From Rhodoferax mekongensis (lineage in GTDB: Bacteria; Pseudomonadota; Gammaproteobacteria; Burkholderiales; Burkholderiaceae_C): DNA of 64,000 bases. Below, one piece after another: positions 1-6,852 of the stretch (within the stretch, counting starts at the first letter, position 1; each line of letters begins with the position of its first letter). The notes under the pieces are model-generated. The model worked only from the letters and a program-made list of their open reading frames with translations. It did no database searches and was not told where the DNA came from. The DNA lies in NCBI RefSeq assembly GCF_032191775.1, contig NZ_CP132507.1, positions 3,825,337 through 3,889,336 of the forward strand, in the 5' to 3' direction. A program made the translations under genes and the position numbers.

Positions 1-510
1 GGCTTCCACACGCTGCAAAAGATCCGCCACCCCATTGGCTTTGCAAAGCGGAAGAAACATGCCAATCGCGCCGACCAAATAATTCAGCGCTGGATGCATT
101 TGCTGAAAATTTGGAGTCACGTCCACGGCCGAGACATTCGTCGGTCCGTCCATCAACTGCCAAAGGAAATTGTCGTTCCCATCCTGGATGGTGAGACCAT
201 CACGCCATGGCGACCTCAGCTGGCTGAGAGACCCGTCCAAATGACGCTGAAAGTTCAGCAGGTGCGCGCGCAGTTCAGCAAGTTTCGATCCAATAACCAG
301 ATGCGCAACATCGCTTTCATTTTGTGGACGCAAAGAAAACAAGACCTCGAAGACCAAGTCGACACGACGGCGAAAAACTTCCATCGACTGCTGGTCAAGT
401 ACTGGCCGTTGCCTTCCAAAGTCATAACTTCCATTGACCAACAGATCATTTAGGCTCCCCCACGCAATGCGTGAAGTTTCCAATTCCTTGTAAAGCGCGT
501 TGATGGTCAT
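1..510 (-). CDS. Hypothetical protein, C-terminus beyond window edge
   Basis: An open frame of 170 codons runs on the minus strand from an ATG at 508-510 to the left edge with no stop, so the gene is partial. The protein begins MTINALYKELETSRIAWG and is fairly hydrophilic; I see no signal peptide, membrane span or catalytic motif, and I do not recognise the family. The start overlaps the stop of the hsdR remnant (ATGA), suggesting translational coupling. AT content is higher than in the housekeeping genes to the right, consistent with an accessory region. It could belong to a disrupted restriction locus, but nothing in its own sequence shows that. Confidence 0.55.
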   Translation of the reverse strand, partial: MTINALYKELETSRIAWGSLNDLLVNGSYDFGRQRPVLDQQSMEVFRRRVDLVFEVLFSLRPQNESDVAHLVIGSKLAELRAHLLNFQRHLDGSLSQLRSPWRDGLTIQDGNDNFLWQLMDGPTNVSAVDVTPNFQQMHPALNYLVGAIGMFLPLCKANGVADLLQRVEA

Positions 511-674
511 GGAGTTGTCCCTTTTGTTTGGTCTGGTGCAAATGCTGCTGCGAGAAATGACGGCCTCAGCACCTGCGCGTGTTGGAGGTTGGCTTTCGCC
601 TCACCACAGACGCGCCAACCGGCCGCGACAAGCAGCGCATCGATGCTGACTCTGGCTTCTTGCTCTGGCGTCAT
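507..674 (-). pseudogene. Type I restriction HsdR N-terminal remnant
   Basis: A 55-codon frame starts at an ATG at 672-674 (an in-frame ATG also lies at 678-680, with an A/G-rich ribosome binding site ahead of it). The first ~22 residues, MTPEQEARVSIDALLVAAGW, resemble the typical amino end of HsdR, the translocase/endonuclease subunit of type I restriction systems. After 'WRVC' the similarity I recognise stops and the frame ends after ~30 unrelated residues. HsdR is normally about 800-1000 residues, so this is a fragment with no nuclease or helicase motif. Its stop overlaps the next ATG. Recognition rests on family memory, not on an alignment. Confidence 0.45.
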
Positions 675-712
675 GCCCATATTTTTTCCCTTTTCACCAT
701 TCTAGGTTAAAA

Positions 713-757
713 ACAAAAAAGAGCCGCTAGCCCACATGGAATGTGCGCGAGCAGCTC
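713..757 (-). terminator. Probable terminator after the MurA-like gene, built from a family D repeat
   Basis: Reading leftward from the MurA-like gene, the ends of a family D repeat can pair (gagccgct at 721-728 with agcagctc at 750-757, one mismatch), and a run of U residues follows (complement of 713-720). A perfect 7-bp hairpin with loop at 772-789 lies just before it. Together these fit an intrinsic terminator for the MurA transcript. Inferred from sequence only. Confidence 0.5.
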
Positions 758-770
758 TTTTATTGATAGC
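721..770 (-). repeat. Family D dispersed repeat, copy 1
   Basis: About 50 bp matching the family D pattern on the minus strand: GCTAT, an A/T-rich spacer, AGCTGCTCGCGC, ~9 variable bases, then a GGGC-type end. Other clear copies begin near 2921, 12587, 17161, 30096, 37731, 42174, 48411, 55256 and 61375. This one lies between the MurA-like gene and the hsdR remnant. Confidence 0.75.
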
Positions 771-793
771 AAGCACGCTTTCGCGTGCTGCCT

Positions 794-2074
794 TCAGTTG
801 GGCTTGTGGGTGATGCGTGCGCCCAGGGCGAGCAGCTTTTCGTCCAGCTTTTCGTAGCCACGCTGGATCATGTTGGCGTTCTGCACCGTGGACTTGCCGC
901 TGGCGCACAAGGCGGCGCCCAACAGGGCCATGCCGGCTCGGATGTCGGGGCTTGGCAAGGTGGTGCCGCGCAGGCGGCTCTTGCCGCTGATGACCACGCG
1001 GTGCGGGTCGCACACCACGGCGGCGGCGCCCATGCCGATGAGCTTGTCCACAAAGTACAGGCGCGACTCAAACATCTTCTCGAAGAACAGCACATTGCCT
1101 TCGACCTGCGTGGCGAGCGTGATCATGCAGCTCATCTGGTCGGTGGCGAACTGGGGCCAGGGGCCGTCGCCAATCACCGGCATGGCGCCATCAAAGTCGC
1201 GGGTGACCTGCATGCGCTGGTTGCCGGACAGGAAGATGTGTTTGTCATGCAAATCAATCTTCACGCCCAGGGTCTCGAACACGCGGTGGCACATGCCGTA
1301 GGCGTGTTTGTCGGTGCCCTCCACCGTGATTTCGCCACCGGTGGCAGCGGCCAGCGCCAGGTAAGACGCCGCCTCGATGTGGTCGTGGCACACGGTGTAG
1401 GTGGCGCCGTGCAGCGAATCCACGCCCTCCACGCTGAGCTGGTTGGTGCCTATGCCGCTGATCTTGGCGCCCATGGCATTGAGCAGGTGGGCCAGGTCTT
1501 GCACATGCGGCTCGCAGGCGGCGTTGCGGATCAGGGTGTGGCCCCGGCTCACGGCAGCAGCCATGAGGATGTGCTCGGTGCCGGTGACCGAGGGCTCGTC
1601 AAAAAACAGCTCGGCGCCGGTGAGTGGGCCGGACATGGTGAAGTCGTACACGCCATTGATGCTGACCTTGGCGCCCAGCTTCATGAGGCCGTAAAAGTGC
1701 GTGTCCAAGCGGCGGCGGCCGATAACGTCGCCTCCCGGCGGATACAGACGCGCGGAGCCGGTGCGATGCAAGAGGCCTGCCACACACAGGATGGACGTAC
1801 GCACCTTGTTGCACAGGGCCTGGCCGATTTCGCTGGTGCGCACGCTGGCCACATGGATGCTGACGCGCTCGCCGCTGCGTTCGACCTTGCCGCCGATTTC
1901 GACGATCACGTCCAGCATATGGCGCACGTCGATGATGTCGGGCACGTTGTCGAGGATGACTTCCTGGTCCGTCAGGATGCAGGCCGCAATCATGGGCAGG
2001 ATGGCGTTTTTGTTGCCGGAAGCGCGAATGGTGCCTCGCAGGGGCACGCCGCCTTCAATTTCAAATGTCGACAT
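794..2074 (-). CDS. murA: UDP-N-acetylglucosamine 1-carboxyvinyltransferase paralogue (MurA-like) with Asp at the Cys115 position
   Basis: The 426-residue product matches the MurA family in length and layout: SGNKNAILP near the start carries the Lys22 equivalent, ATDQM carries the catalytic Asp (Asp305 type), and DIRAGMALL carries the phosphate-binding Arg near the C-terminus. MurA transfers enolpyruvate from PEP to UDP-GlcNAc in the first committed step of peptidoglycan synthesis, in the cytoplasm. The active-site loop reads YPPGGDVIGRRRLDTH, so Asp116 stands where most MurA enzymes have Cys115, the fosfomycin target. The amino end differs from the usual betaproteobacterial MurA ('MDKLLIRGG..'), so this is probably a second, divergent copy rather than the main one. 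It is transcribed alone, with a probable terminator downstream. Confidence 0.8.
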   Translation of the reverse strand: MSTFEIEGGVPLRGTIRASGNKNAILPMIAACILTDQEVILDNVPDIIDVRHMLDVIVEIGGKVERSGERVSIHVASVRTSEIGQALCNKVRTSILCVAGLLHRTGSARLYPPGGDVIGRRRLDTHFYGLMKLGAKVSINGVYDFTMSGPLTGAELFFDEPSVTGTEHILMAAAVSRGHTLIRNAACEPHVQDLAHLLNAMGAKISGIGTNQLSVEGVDSLHGATYTVCHDHIEAASYLALAAATGGEITVEGTDKHAYGMCHRVFETLGVKIDLHDKHIFLSGNQRMQVTRDFDGAMPVIGDGPWPQFATDQMSCMITLATQVEGNVLFFEKMFESRLYFVDKLIGMGAAAVVCDPHRVVISGKSRLRGTTLPSPDIRAGMALLGAALCASGKSTVQNANMIQRGYEKLDEKLLALGARITHKPN

Positions 2075-2094
2075 GGTGAGATTCAGTGTTGGGA

Positions 2095-2112
2095 GGCCGG
2101 GGTTTTCCGGCC
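2095..2112 (-). promoter_or_regulatory. GC-rich hairpin in the leader of the MurA-like gene
   Basis: ggccgg and ccggcc form a perfect 6-bp stem around a six-base loop, 21-38 bases ahead of the ATG. It may affect translation initiation. No known riboswitch consensus is visible. Confidence 0.3.
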
Positions 2113-2198
2113 GAGGGGGAGATTGTTACCGCTCCGGGCACGATTCATGTAACTTTGTGCTGTAACGGTTACAGGAACCGCGACGTAGTTGGCACTTT

Positions 2199-2915
2199 TC
2201 AGGCGGCCAGCCAGCGGGCGAAGGCGGTGTTGACGGCGTCGGGCTGCTCCAGGGTGGCCATGTGGCCGCAGTCCTCCAGCACCACCAGCTCGGCGCGCAC
2301 TGCGTGCATGGCGTCCACCATGGCCTGGTGCTGCTCGGGCGGGCTCCAGGCGTCTTGCCGGCCGGTGAGCACCAGCGTAGCGCAGGTGATGCCGGCCAGC
2401 ACCGGAGAGGCGTCAGGCCGGGTGAGAAGCGCGTTGATTTGCGCTGCAAACTGGGCGGGGCTGCTGCGCTCCAGCATGGCCAGCACTTGCTCGAACACCG
2501 GGCCGCCCACCACGGCGGGGTGCACCATGGGGCGCGCCCACATGGCGCCCATGGCCCGCATGCCGGCGCGCTGCGCGTGCGACAGCAAGGCCATGCGGCC
2601 GGCTTTTTCTTTGGCGCCGGCTTCGCCTTCGGCCAAGGGGTGCACGCCGGTGTCCAGCAAGGCTACGCGCTCCACCCGCTCGGGGGCCAGACGCATCACC
2701 TCCAGGGCCACGCGCCCGCCCATGCTGTGGCCGGCCAGGGCAAACGTAGCGGGGGCGTCGGCCAACACCTGCTGCGCCATGGCGGTGAGCGAGTCGGTCA
2801 GGCCCCAGTCCATCACCATGCAGTGGTGGGTGGCGGACAAGGCCTGCACCTGCGGCGCCCAGACGGCGGCGTCGCACATCAGGCCGGGGAGCAATACGAG
2901 GTTTTTGGTAGTCAA
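2199..2915 (-). CDS. Alpha/beta-fold hydrolase
   Basis: A 238-residue single-domain alpha/beta hydrolase. The nucleophile elbow is GHSMGG near residue 63-68, an Asp lies in TGRQDAWSPPEQ, and the catalytic His lies in DCGHMATLEQPD near the C-terminus, giving a complete Ser-Asp-His triad. There is no signal peptide, so it should be cytoplasmic. It resembles carboxylesterase/lactonase-type enzymes; the substrate cannot be told from sequence. The frame opens at a TTG, and the only good Shine-Dalgarno (GGAG, 6 bases upstream) belongs to the adjacent family D repeat, so the repeat appears to supply the translation signal. The gene stands alone between the MurA paralogue and the sensor kinase. Confidence 0.8.
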   Translation of the reverse strand: MTTKNLVLLPGLMCDAAVWAPQVQALSATHHCMVMDWGLTDSLTAMAQQVLADAPATFALAGHSMGGRVALEVMRLAPERVERVALLDTGVHPLAEGEAGAKEKAGRMALLSHAQRAGMRAMGAMWARPMVHPAVVGGPVFEQVLAMLERSSPAQFAAQINALLTRPDASPVLAGITCATLVLTGRQDAWSPPEQHQAMVDAMHAVRAELVVLEDCGHMATLEQPDAVNTAFARWLAA

Positions 2916-2920
2916 ATCAG

Positions 2921-2970
2921 GCTCCAGCGCCCGCGGAATATGCGCGAGCAGCTATCAAAAACATAGTGAA
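2921..2970 (-). repeat. Family D dispersed repeat, copy 2
   Basis: Read on the minus strand it gives TTCACTATGTTTTTGATAGC, then TGCTCGCGCATATTCC and GGGCGCTGGAG. It is nearly identical to the copy at 48411-48460. It fills the gap between the sensor kinase and the hydrolase and provides GGAG 6 bases before the hydrolase TTG. Confidence 0.85.
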
Positions 2971-3016
2971 CTCATGAAAGCGCCAGGGCAAAAATTTGCC
3001 TGCCCGGCGCTGCAGC

Positions 3017-4420
3017 TCACACTGTAGCGGCTGGCAAGGCGATTTCAATCGCCAAGCCCGGCTGGGCATTGCGCACCGCGAAGCTGCCGCCATGCGCCTG
3101 CGCCACCAGGCGGCACAGGTACAGGCCCAGCCCCACGCCGCCGCCTTCGCGGGTACGGGCGGCATCAGGCCGGAAGAAGGGCTGACCGAGGTTGGGGAGC
3201 TGGTTTTCCTCCACACCAGTGCCGAAATCGCGCACCGTGATCGACAACTGCCCGTCCGTCCAATGCACGGTGATTTGTGGTGCCGCGGATGCACCCGCGC
3301 TGTGACGCAAGGCGTTGTCCAGCAGGTTGCGCACCAGCAGTCGGATGCGGGTCGGGTCCAGCTGCAGACAGGGCAAGGCGAGGGGCACATGCATGTCGAT
3401 GGCAGGGCCGGCATCAGCTTCCGCGGAGTGGGCGGTTTGCAGCTCGCAGACCACGTCTTCCACCAATGCGCGCACGTCTACCGCCTCGCGGTGGAGCGCG
3501 GCATGCGGGCTGGCCAGGCGCTCGCTTTCCAGCAAGTCGGTGACGAGGTCGCGCATGAGGGCCAGATCGCGCAAAAGGGCATCGCGGCCGGGCTGCACGT
3601 CGGCCGTTTCAGGCAGCAGCTCGGTATTCAGCCGGGCGCGGGTGAGCGGGCTGCGCAGCTCGTGGCTGATGGCCAGCAACAAGGTGCGCTTGGCTTCCAA
3701 CATCTGGTGGATGTCGGCGCCCATGGTGTTGATGGTGGCGGCCAGCTCACCCAGCTCGTCCGGGTGGTGGGAGCGGCGCACGGGAATAGCCTGTGCAAAG
3801 TCGCCCGCGCCAAAGCGCAGGGCGCCTGCGCGAATGTCGTCCAACGGGCGCAGCATGCGGCGTACCCGCACATAGGCCAGCGTGGTGAGCACCAACAGGC
3901 TGAACAGCGTGACCCAGCCAATGAAGCGCGGGCGGTCATGCCAGGCCTGCACACTCACCCCGAACTGAATGCGGTGGCCATCTGCCGTGGTGCGCACATA
4001 GAAGCGGGGGCTCTCGGGGTCAGCCGGTTTGTCGTCCATCCAGTCGTGCTGGTTGTCGGGTTGCTCCGGGTTGCTGCGCCAGTTGATCTGCGGGCCGCTG
4101 ATGCGCACGCTCAAGGGCAGGCGCTGGGTGATGGCGCGAGCGCGCTCAATGTCGGGCGGGTCGCCAATCTCAACGGCCAGTTTGTCGATGTAGTCGGCCA
4201 CCAGCGGCTTGGCCGCATCGCGCCAACCGATGCTGAGCGCCGCCTGCATGCCGAACATGAAAGTGGTTGCCATGGCCAGGGCCAGCAGCACAAACATGGC
4301 AATCAGCCGCACGCGCAGCGAGTGCACCAAGGCGTGTTTGGCCTGGCGCTGGGCCTGGATGCAGGCCTTGAACGCCGGCCAGCCCCGGCAGACGCGCCAC
4401 CAATCAGCCCACATGCTCAT
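3017..4420 (-). CDS. Sensor histidine kinase
   Basis: A 467-residue membrane kinase. A first membrane span lies at about residues 37-57, a periplasmic sensor region follows, and a second span sits near 165-185. A HAMP segment (RRMLRPLDDI) leads to the dimerisation/phosphoacceptor H-box AISHELRSPLTRARL (His near 251), an N-box (NLLDNALRHS) and G-boxes (DFGTGVEE, GGGVGLGLYL). It should autophosphorylate and pass phosphate to the response regulator encoded just upstream; the two genes overlap by ATGA. The gene order with a Spy/CpxP-like lipoprotein suggests an envelope or metal stress system, but the signal is unknown. Family length and motifs are complete. Confidence 0.92.
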   Translation of the reverse strand: MSMWADWWRVCRGWPAFKACIQAQRQAKHALVHSLRVRLIAMFVLLALAMATTFMFGMQAALSIGWRDAAKPLVADYIDKLAVEIGDPPDIERARAITQRLPLSVRISGPQINWRSNPEQPDNQHDWMDDKPADPESPRFYVRTTADGHRIQFGVSVQAWHDRPRFIGWVTLFSLLVLTTLAYVRVRRMLRPLDDIRAGALRFGAGDFAQAIPVRRSHHPDELGELAATINTMGADIHQMLEAKRTLLLAISHELRSPLTRARLNTELLPETADVQPGRDALLRDLALMRDLVTDLLESERLASPHAALHREAVDVRALVEDVVCELQTAHSAEADAGPAIDMHVPLALPCLQLDPTRIRLLVRNLLDNALRHSAGASAAPQITVHWTDGQLSITVRDFGTGVEENQLPNLGQPFFRPDAARTREGGGVGLGLYLCRLVAQAHGGSFAVRNAQPGLAIEIALPAATV

Positions 4421-5133
4421 GCGGCACTTCCTGCCGCTGATGCTGCCAAAGGAGCCAAAGCCAGCGTGTAGCCGGCGTTGCGCAAGGTTTTGATGCAGTC
4501 CAGCGGCTCCAGCTTTTTGCGCAGGCGGCTGACCACAATGTCCACCGCGCGGGTATAGAGCTCGGCCTCATGACCGCGCAGCTGGTTCAGGATGTCGTCA
4601 CGGCTGAACACCTTGCCCGGCGCTCGGGCCAGCAGGAGCAGCAAATCAAACTCGGTCCCGGTAAGGTCCACCGCGTCGCCATTGCGCAGCACTGTGCGGG
4701 TAGCCACGTCGATGCGCAGACCCTGAAAGCACAGGTGGTTGGGGTCGGCCGCTGCAGCCTTGGGCGCGGCGGGGGCACGGCGGCGAAGCACGGTTTGCAC
4801 GCGGGCGACCAGCTCGCGTGGCTCAAACGGCTTGGGCACATAGTCGTCCGCACCCAGTTCCAGGCCCACCACGCGGTCCATCACCTCGCCACGCGCGGTG
4901 AGCATCACGATGGGCAGGTCGCTGTCTTTGCGTATGGCGCGGCACAGGGCAAAACCATCCATCTCGGGCAGCATCACATCCAGAATGGCCGCATCAATGC
5001 CGCCCTGCGCCAGCCGCGCCAGACCATCGCTGGGGCGCAGGCAATGCTCCAGCGCCATGTCGAAGCGCGCAAAGTAGGCGGCCAAGGGGCCGCCGAGCTG
5101 GGTGTCGTCATCGATGAGCAAAATGCGGTGCAT
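4417..5133 (-). CDS. OmpR-family response regulator
   Basis: A 238-residue regulator with an N-terminal receiver domain (acidic pocket IDDD at 8-10, phosphoacceptor Asp52 in LDVMLPEMDG, Lys101 in VPKPFEP) and a C-terminal winged-helix DNA-binding domain (DLTGTEFDLLLLLA to KTLRNAGYTLA). It is the cognate partner of the kinase whose start overlaps its stop. An Ala-rich linker of about 15 residues joins the domains and a short Ala/Ser-rich tail ends the protein. Likely targets include its own operon and the Spy-like gene upstream, by analogy with CpxR-CpxP, but no operator was identified. Confidence 0.93.
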   Translation of the reverse strand: MHRILLIDDDTQLGGPLAAYFARFDMALEHCLRPSDGLARLAQGGIDAAILDVMLPEMDGFALCRAIRKDSDLPIVMLTARGEVMDRVVGLELGADDYVPKPFEPRELVARVQTVLRRRAPAAPKAAAADPNHLCFQGLRIDVATRTVLRNGDAVDLTGTEFDLLLLLARAPGKVFSRDDILNQLRGHEAELYTRAVDIVVSRLRKKLEPLDCIKTLRNAGYTLALAPLAASAAGSAA

Positions 5134-5138
5134 AGGCG

Positions 5139-5456
5139 TCAGTGGGTTGCGGGCCTATTGTCACCGCCCAAAAGCAGGCTGCGGTGGCGCTGGATCAGGC
5201 TGCGCAGGCGGTCGCGCTCGGCATCGGCCAGCCGGTCAAACAGGTCAGCCGCCTTTTGCACTTCGTGCAGCACCTGGGGCACGTAACCGGGCCGGCGCTC
5301 CAGCAGGCGCAGGGCGTGCTCCCGGTCAAAGCGCGGGCCCCACACCAGGGCCATGACTTCGGCGTGAGGTTCTTCATAGCCCTCCAGCACCACGGCCCCG
5401 TAGGCGCGCAAGGGTGCTGCAATGGCGCTCAGGGTTGCGGGCGCCATGACGATCAA
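5139..5456 (-). CDS. Small hypothetical protein in a two-component operon
   Basis: A 105-residue basic, helix-rich protein (…LHEVQKAADLFDRLADAERDRLRSLIQRHRSLL). There is no signal peptide, membrane span or recognised domain. Its start overlaps the stop of the Spy-like gene (ATGA), and the response regulator follows after 5 bases, so it is clearly co-translated with this operon. Charged helices in the C-terminal half could mediate protein contacts with the sensor or regulator; that is a guess. I do not recognise a family. Confidence 0.65.
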   Translation of the reverse strand: MIVMAPATLSAIAAPLRAYGAVVLEGYEEPHAEVMALVWGPRFDREHALRLLERRPGYVPQVLHEVQKAADLFDRLADAERDRLRSLIQRHRSLLLGGDNRPATH

Positions 5457-5938
5457 CCCCGGCTGAACCAGTGACCGCGACCGTCCATGTAGTCGCGCAC
5501 CCTCTGTTGCTGGGCGGGGTTCAGGCTGTTGTAGAAGTTGGCCATGGCCGCAATGACTTCGGGGCTCTTGGTCTGGATGGCGGCGGTTTTGTCGTTAATC
5601 AGGGTCTGGGCGCGGGTGGCGTCAAATTTGTCGCCGGCCACAAGTGCCTTCATTTCAGCGCGCGGGTCTTGGGTCTGGCCGATCAGGGCCAAACGCTGCT
5701 CGAACATCTTGTCACCCACCAAGGCCAGCAGCTTCTTCTGGTCAGCGTTCAGGTCGAGCTTGCCGCCCAATTTGTCGACCATCCTGTCGCGCTGGGTGGC
5801 GTATTGCTCGGCGCTCATGTTGGCACCGAAATCATGCGGGCGGTGGCCACAGGCTGCGAGGCCACCGACCAGCACCAGGGCGGTCACGGCACCGATGAGC
5901 GTACGTTTGGCATGGCTACGAAGGAAGAAGTTGGTCAT
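5453..5938 (-). CDS. Spy/CpxP-like periplasmic lipoprotein
   Basis: About 161 residues starting at the ATG at 5936-5938; the in-frame GTG just upstream is less likely. A lipoprotein signal ends in LVGGLAACG, giving lipidated Cys30. The mature part is helical with 'LNADQKKLLALVGDKMFEQR' and 'LNPAQQQRVRDYM', which fit the LTxxQ-type repeats of Spy/CpxP proteins, periplasmic chaperones that respond to misfolding or metals. It is the first gene of an operon with a small protein, a response regulator and a histidine kinase, so it may act as an accessory sensor that feeds back on the kinase. Assignment is by motif and context. Confidence 0.75.
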   Translation of the reverse strand: MTNFFLRSHAKRTLIGAVTALVLVGGLAACGHRPHDFGANMSAEQYATQRDRMVDKLGGKLDLNADQKKLLALVGDKMFEQRLALIGQTQDPRAEMKALVAGDKFDATRAQTLINDKTAAIQTKSPEVIAAMANFYNSLNPAQQQRVRDYMDGRGHWFSRG

Positions 5939-6056
5939 CACGGTCTTTCTGAACCCAGTCGGGTAGTTGGAATATGACCGTGATGGTGCCGCCGCTGCCC
6001 TGACACAGGTTGTCAGGGCGGTTGCGGTTTGTTTCAGTTTATTTCAAGCAGCGCGC

Positions 6057-6749
6057 TTACTTCTTGCTGCCTCCGCCACCGCCGCCATGCCCGCCGCCAT
6101 GGCCGGAGCCCGAGGTGCTGCGGTTGCTGCCCGCATTCTCATCGCGCCCGGTGTCATGCCCGGTCTTGCCGGCATGGTGCCCTGCGTGGTCCTCGCGGGA
6201 AGCGCCCGCCTTGGATTTATCCGTCTTGCTGGCACTGACCACGGCACCGAGCTTGATGCCCAAGCTGTGCGCAATCTCGCCCCAGCCACTACCGGACTGA
6301 CGCTGGGTCAACACCCCTGCAAGGCTGGTGGTAGATGTCGGCGAAGTAACCACGCCGCCGTTAAGGGCCGCGCTCAACTGCGCAGGGGTGGGGTTGGTGA
6401 TGCCCTGTTGGGCTAGCGACGCCTTGGCAAGAGACAAAGCAATATTGACCTCGCCGTTCCCCAGCTTGCCGGTGCTGGGCGTGAAGCTGGTGGAAGAGGT
6501 CGTGCCGGAGCCTGTCAGCGTGACGGTGCTGCCGGTTTGCAAACTGGTGATCAAGGCCGTTGCATTGGCCTTGGAGCCCGCCCATGGGGTGTATTCGGCA
6601 ACCAGCTTGGTGTTGGCTGCAGTTGATTTAGTAGCAGTGGTGGTGGTGCTCGACGTCTGTGCATGCAGCATCTGCCAGGGTGCCAACATCCCCCAAGCCG
6701 TCATTCCGGCCACAAGAACTCTACGGGCTGCCTTGAGCGTGGGGACCAT
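6057..6749 (-). CDS. Secreted Thr/Ser-rich protein with Gly/His-rich tail
   Basis: The frame can open at 6764, but the ATG at 6747-6749 has the better ribosome binding site (GAGAGG, about 6 bases away), giving roughly 230 residues. A signal peptide (LKAARRVLVAGMTAWG…LHAQ) is followed by a Thr/Ser-rich stretch, a middle segment (LGNGEVNIALSLAKASLAQQGITNPTPAQL) that looks like a small folded motif, and a tail rich in His, Asp and Gly ending in a poly-Gly run and SKK. It is presumably periplasmic or secreted. The His/Asp-rich tail could bind metal. It lies directly upstream of the Spy-like operon on the same strand, separated by about 115 bases. Family not recognised. Confidence 0.65.
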   Translation of the reverse strand: MVPTLKAARRVLVAGMTAWGMLAPWQMLHAQTSSTTTTATKSTAANTKLVAEYTPWAGSKANATALITSLQTGSTVTLTGSGTTSSTSFTPSTGKLGNGEVNIALSLAKASLAQQGITNPTPAQLSAALNGGVVTSPTSTTSLAGVLTQRQSGSGWGEIAHSLGIKLGAVVSASKTDKSKAGASREDHAGHHAGKTGHDTGRDENAGSNRSTSGSGHGGGHGGGGGGSKK

Positions 6750-6852
6750 AAAAACCTCTCTCATTCGTTTACGACACCAAAGACTTCAGTGTAAGCACGG
6801 ATGTGCTGACATGGGTGGCTATGTGTTACCCGTTGTCAGCAAGTGCTACAAA

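Noticed and set aside
785..2152. 455-residue open frame on the plus strand opposite the MurA-like gene
   Set aside because: It is an antisense shadow of a GC-rich gene; composition is Ala/His/Gly-rich with no domain, and the minus-strand product is a clear enzyme.
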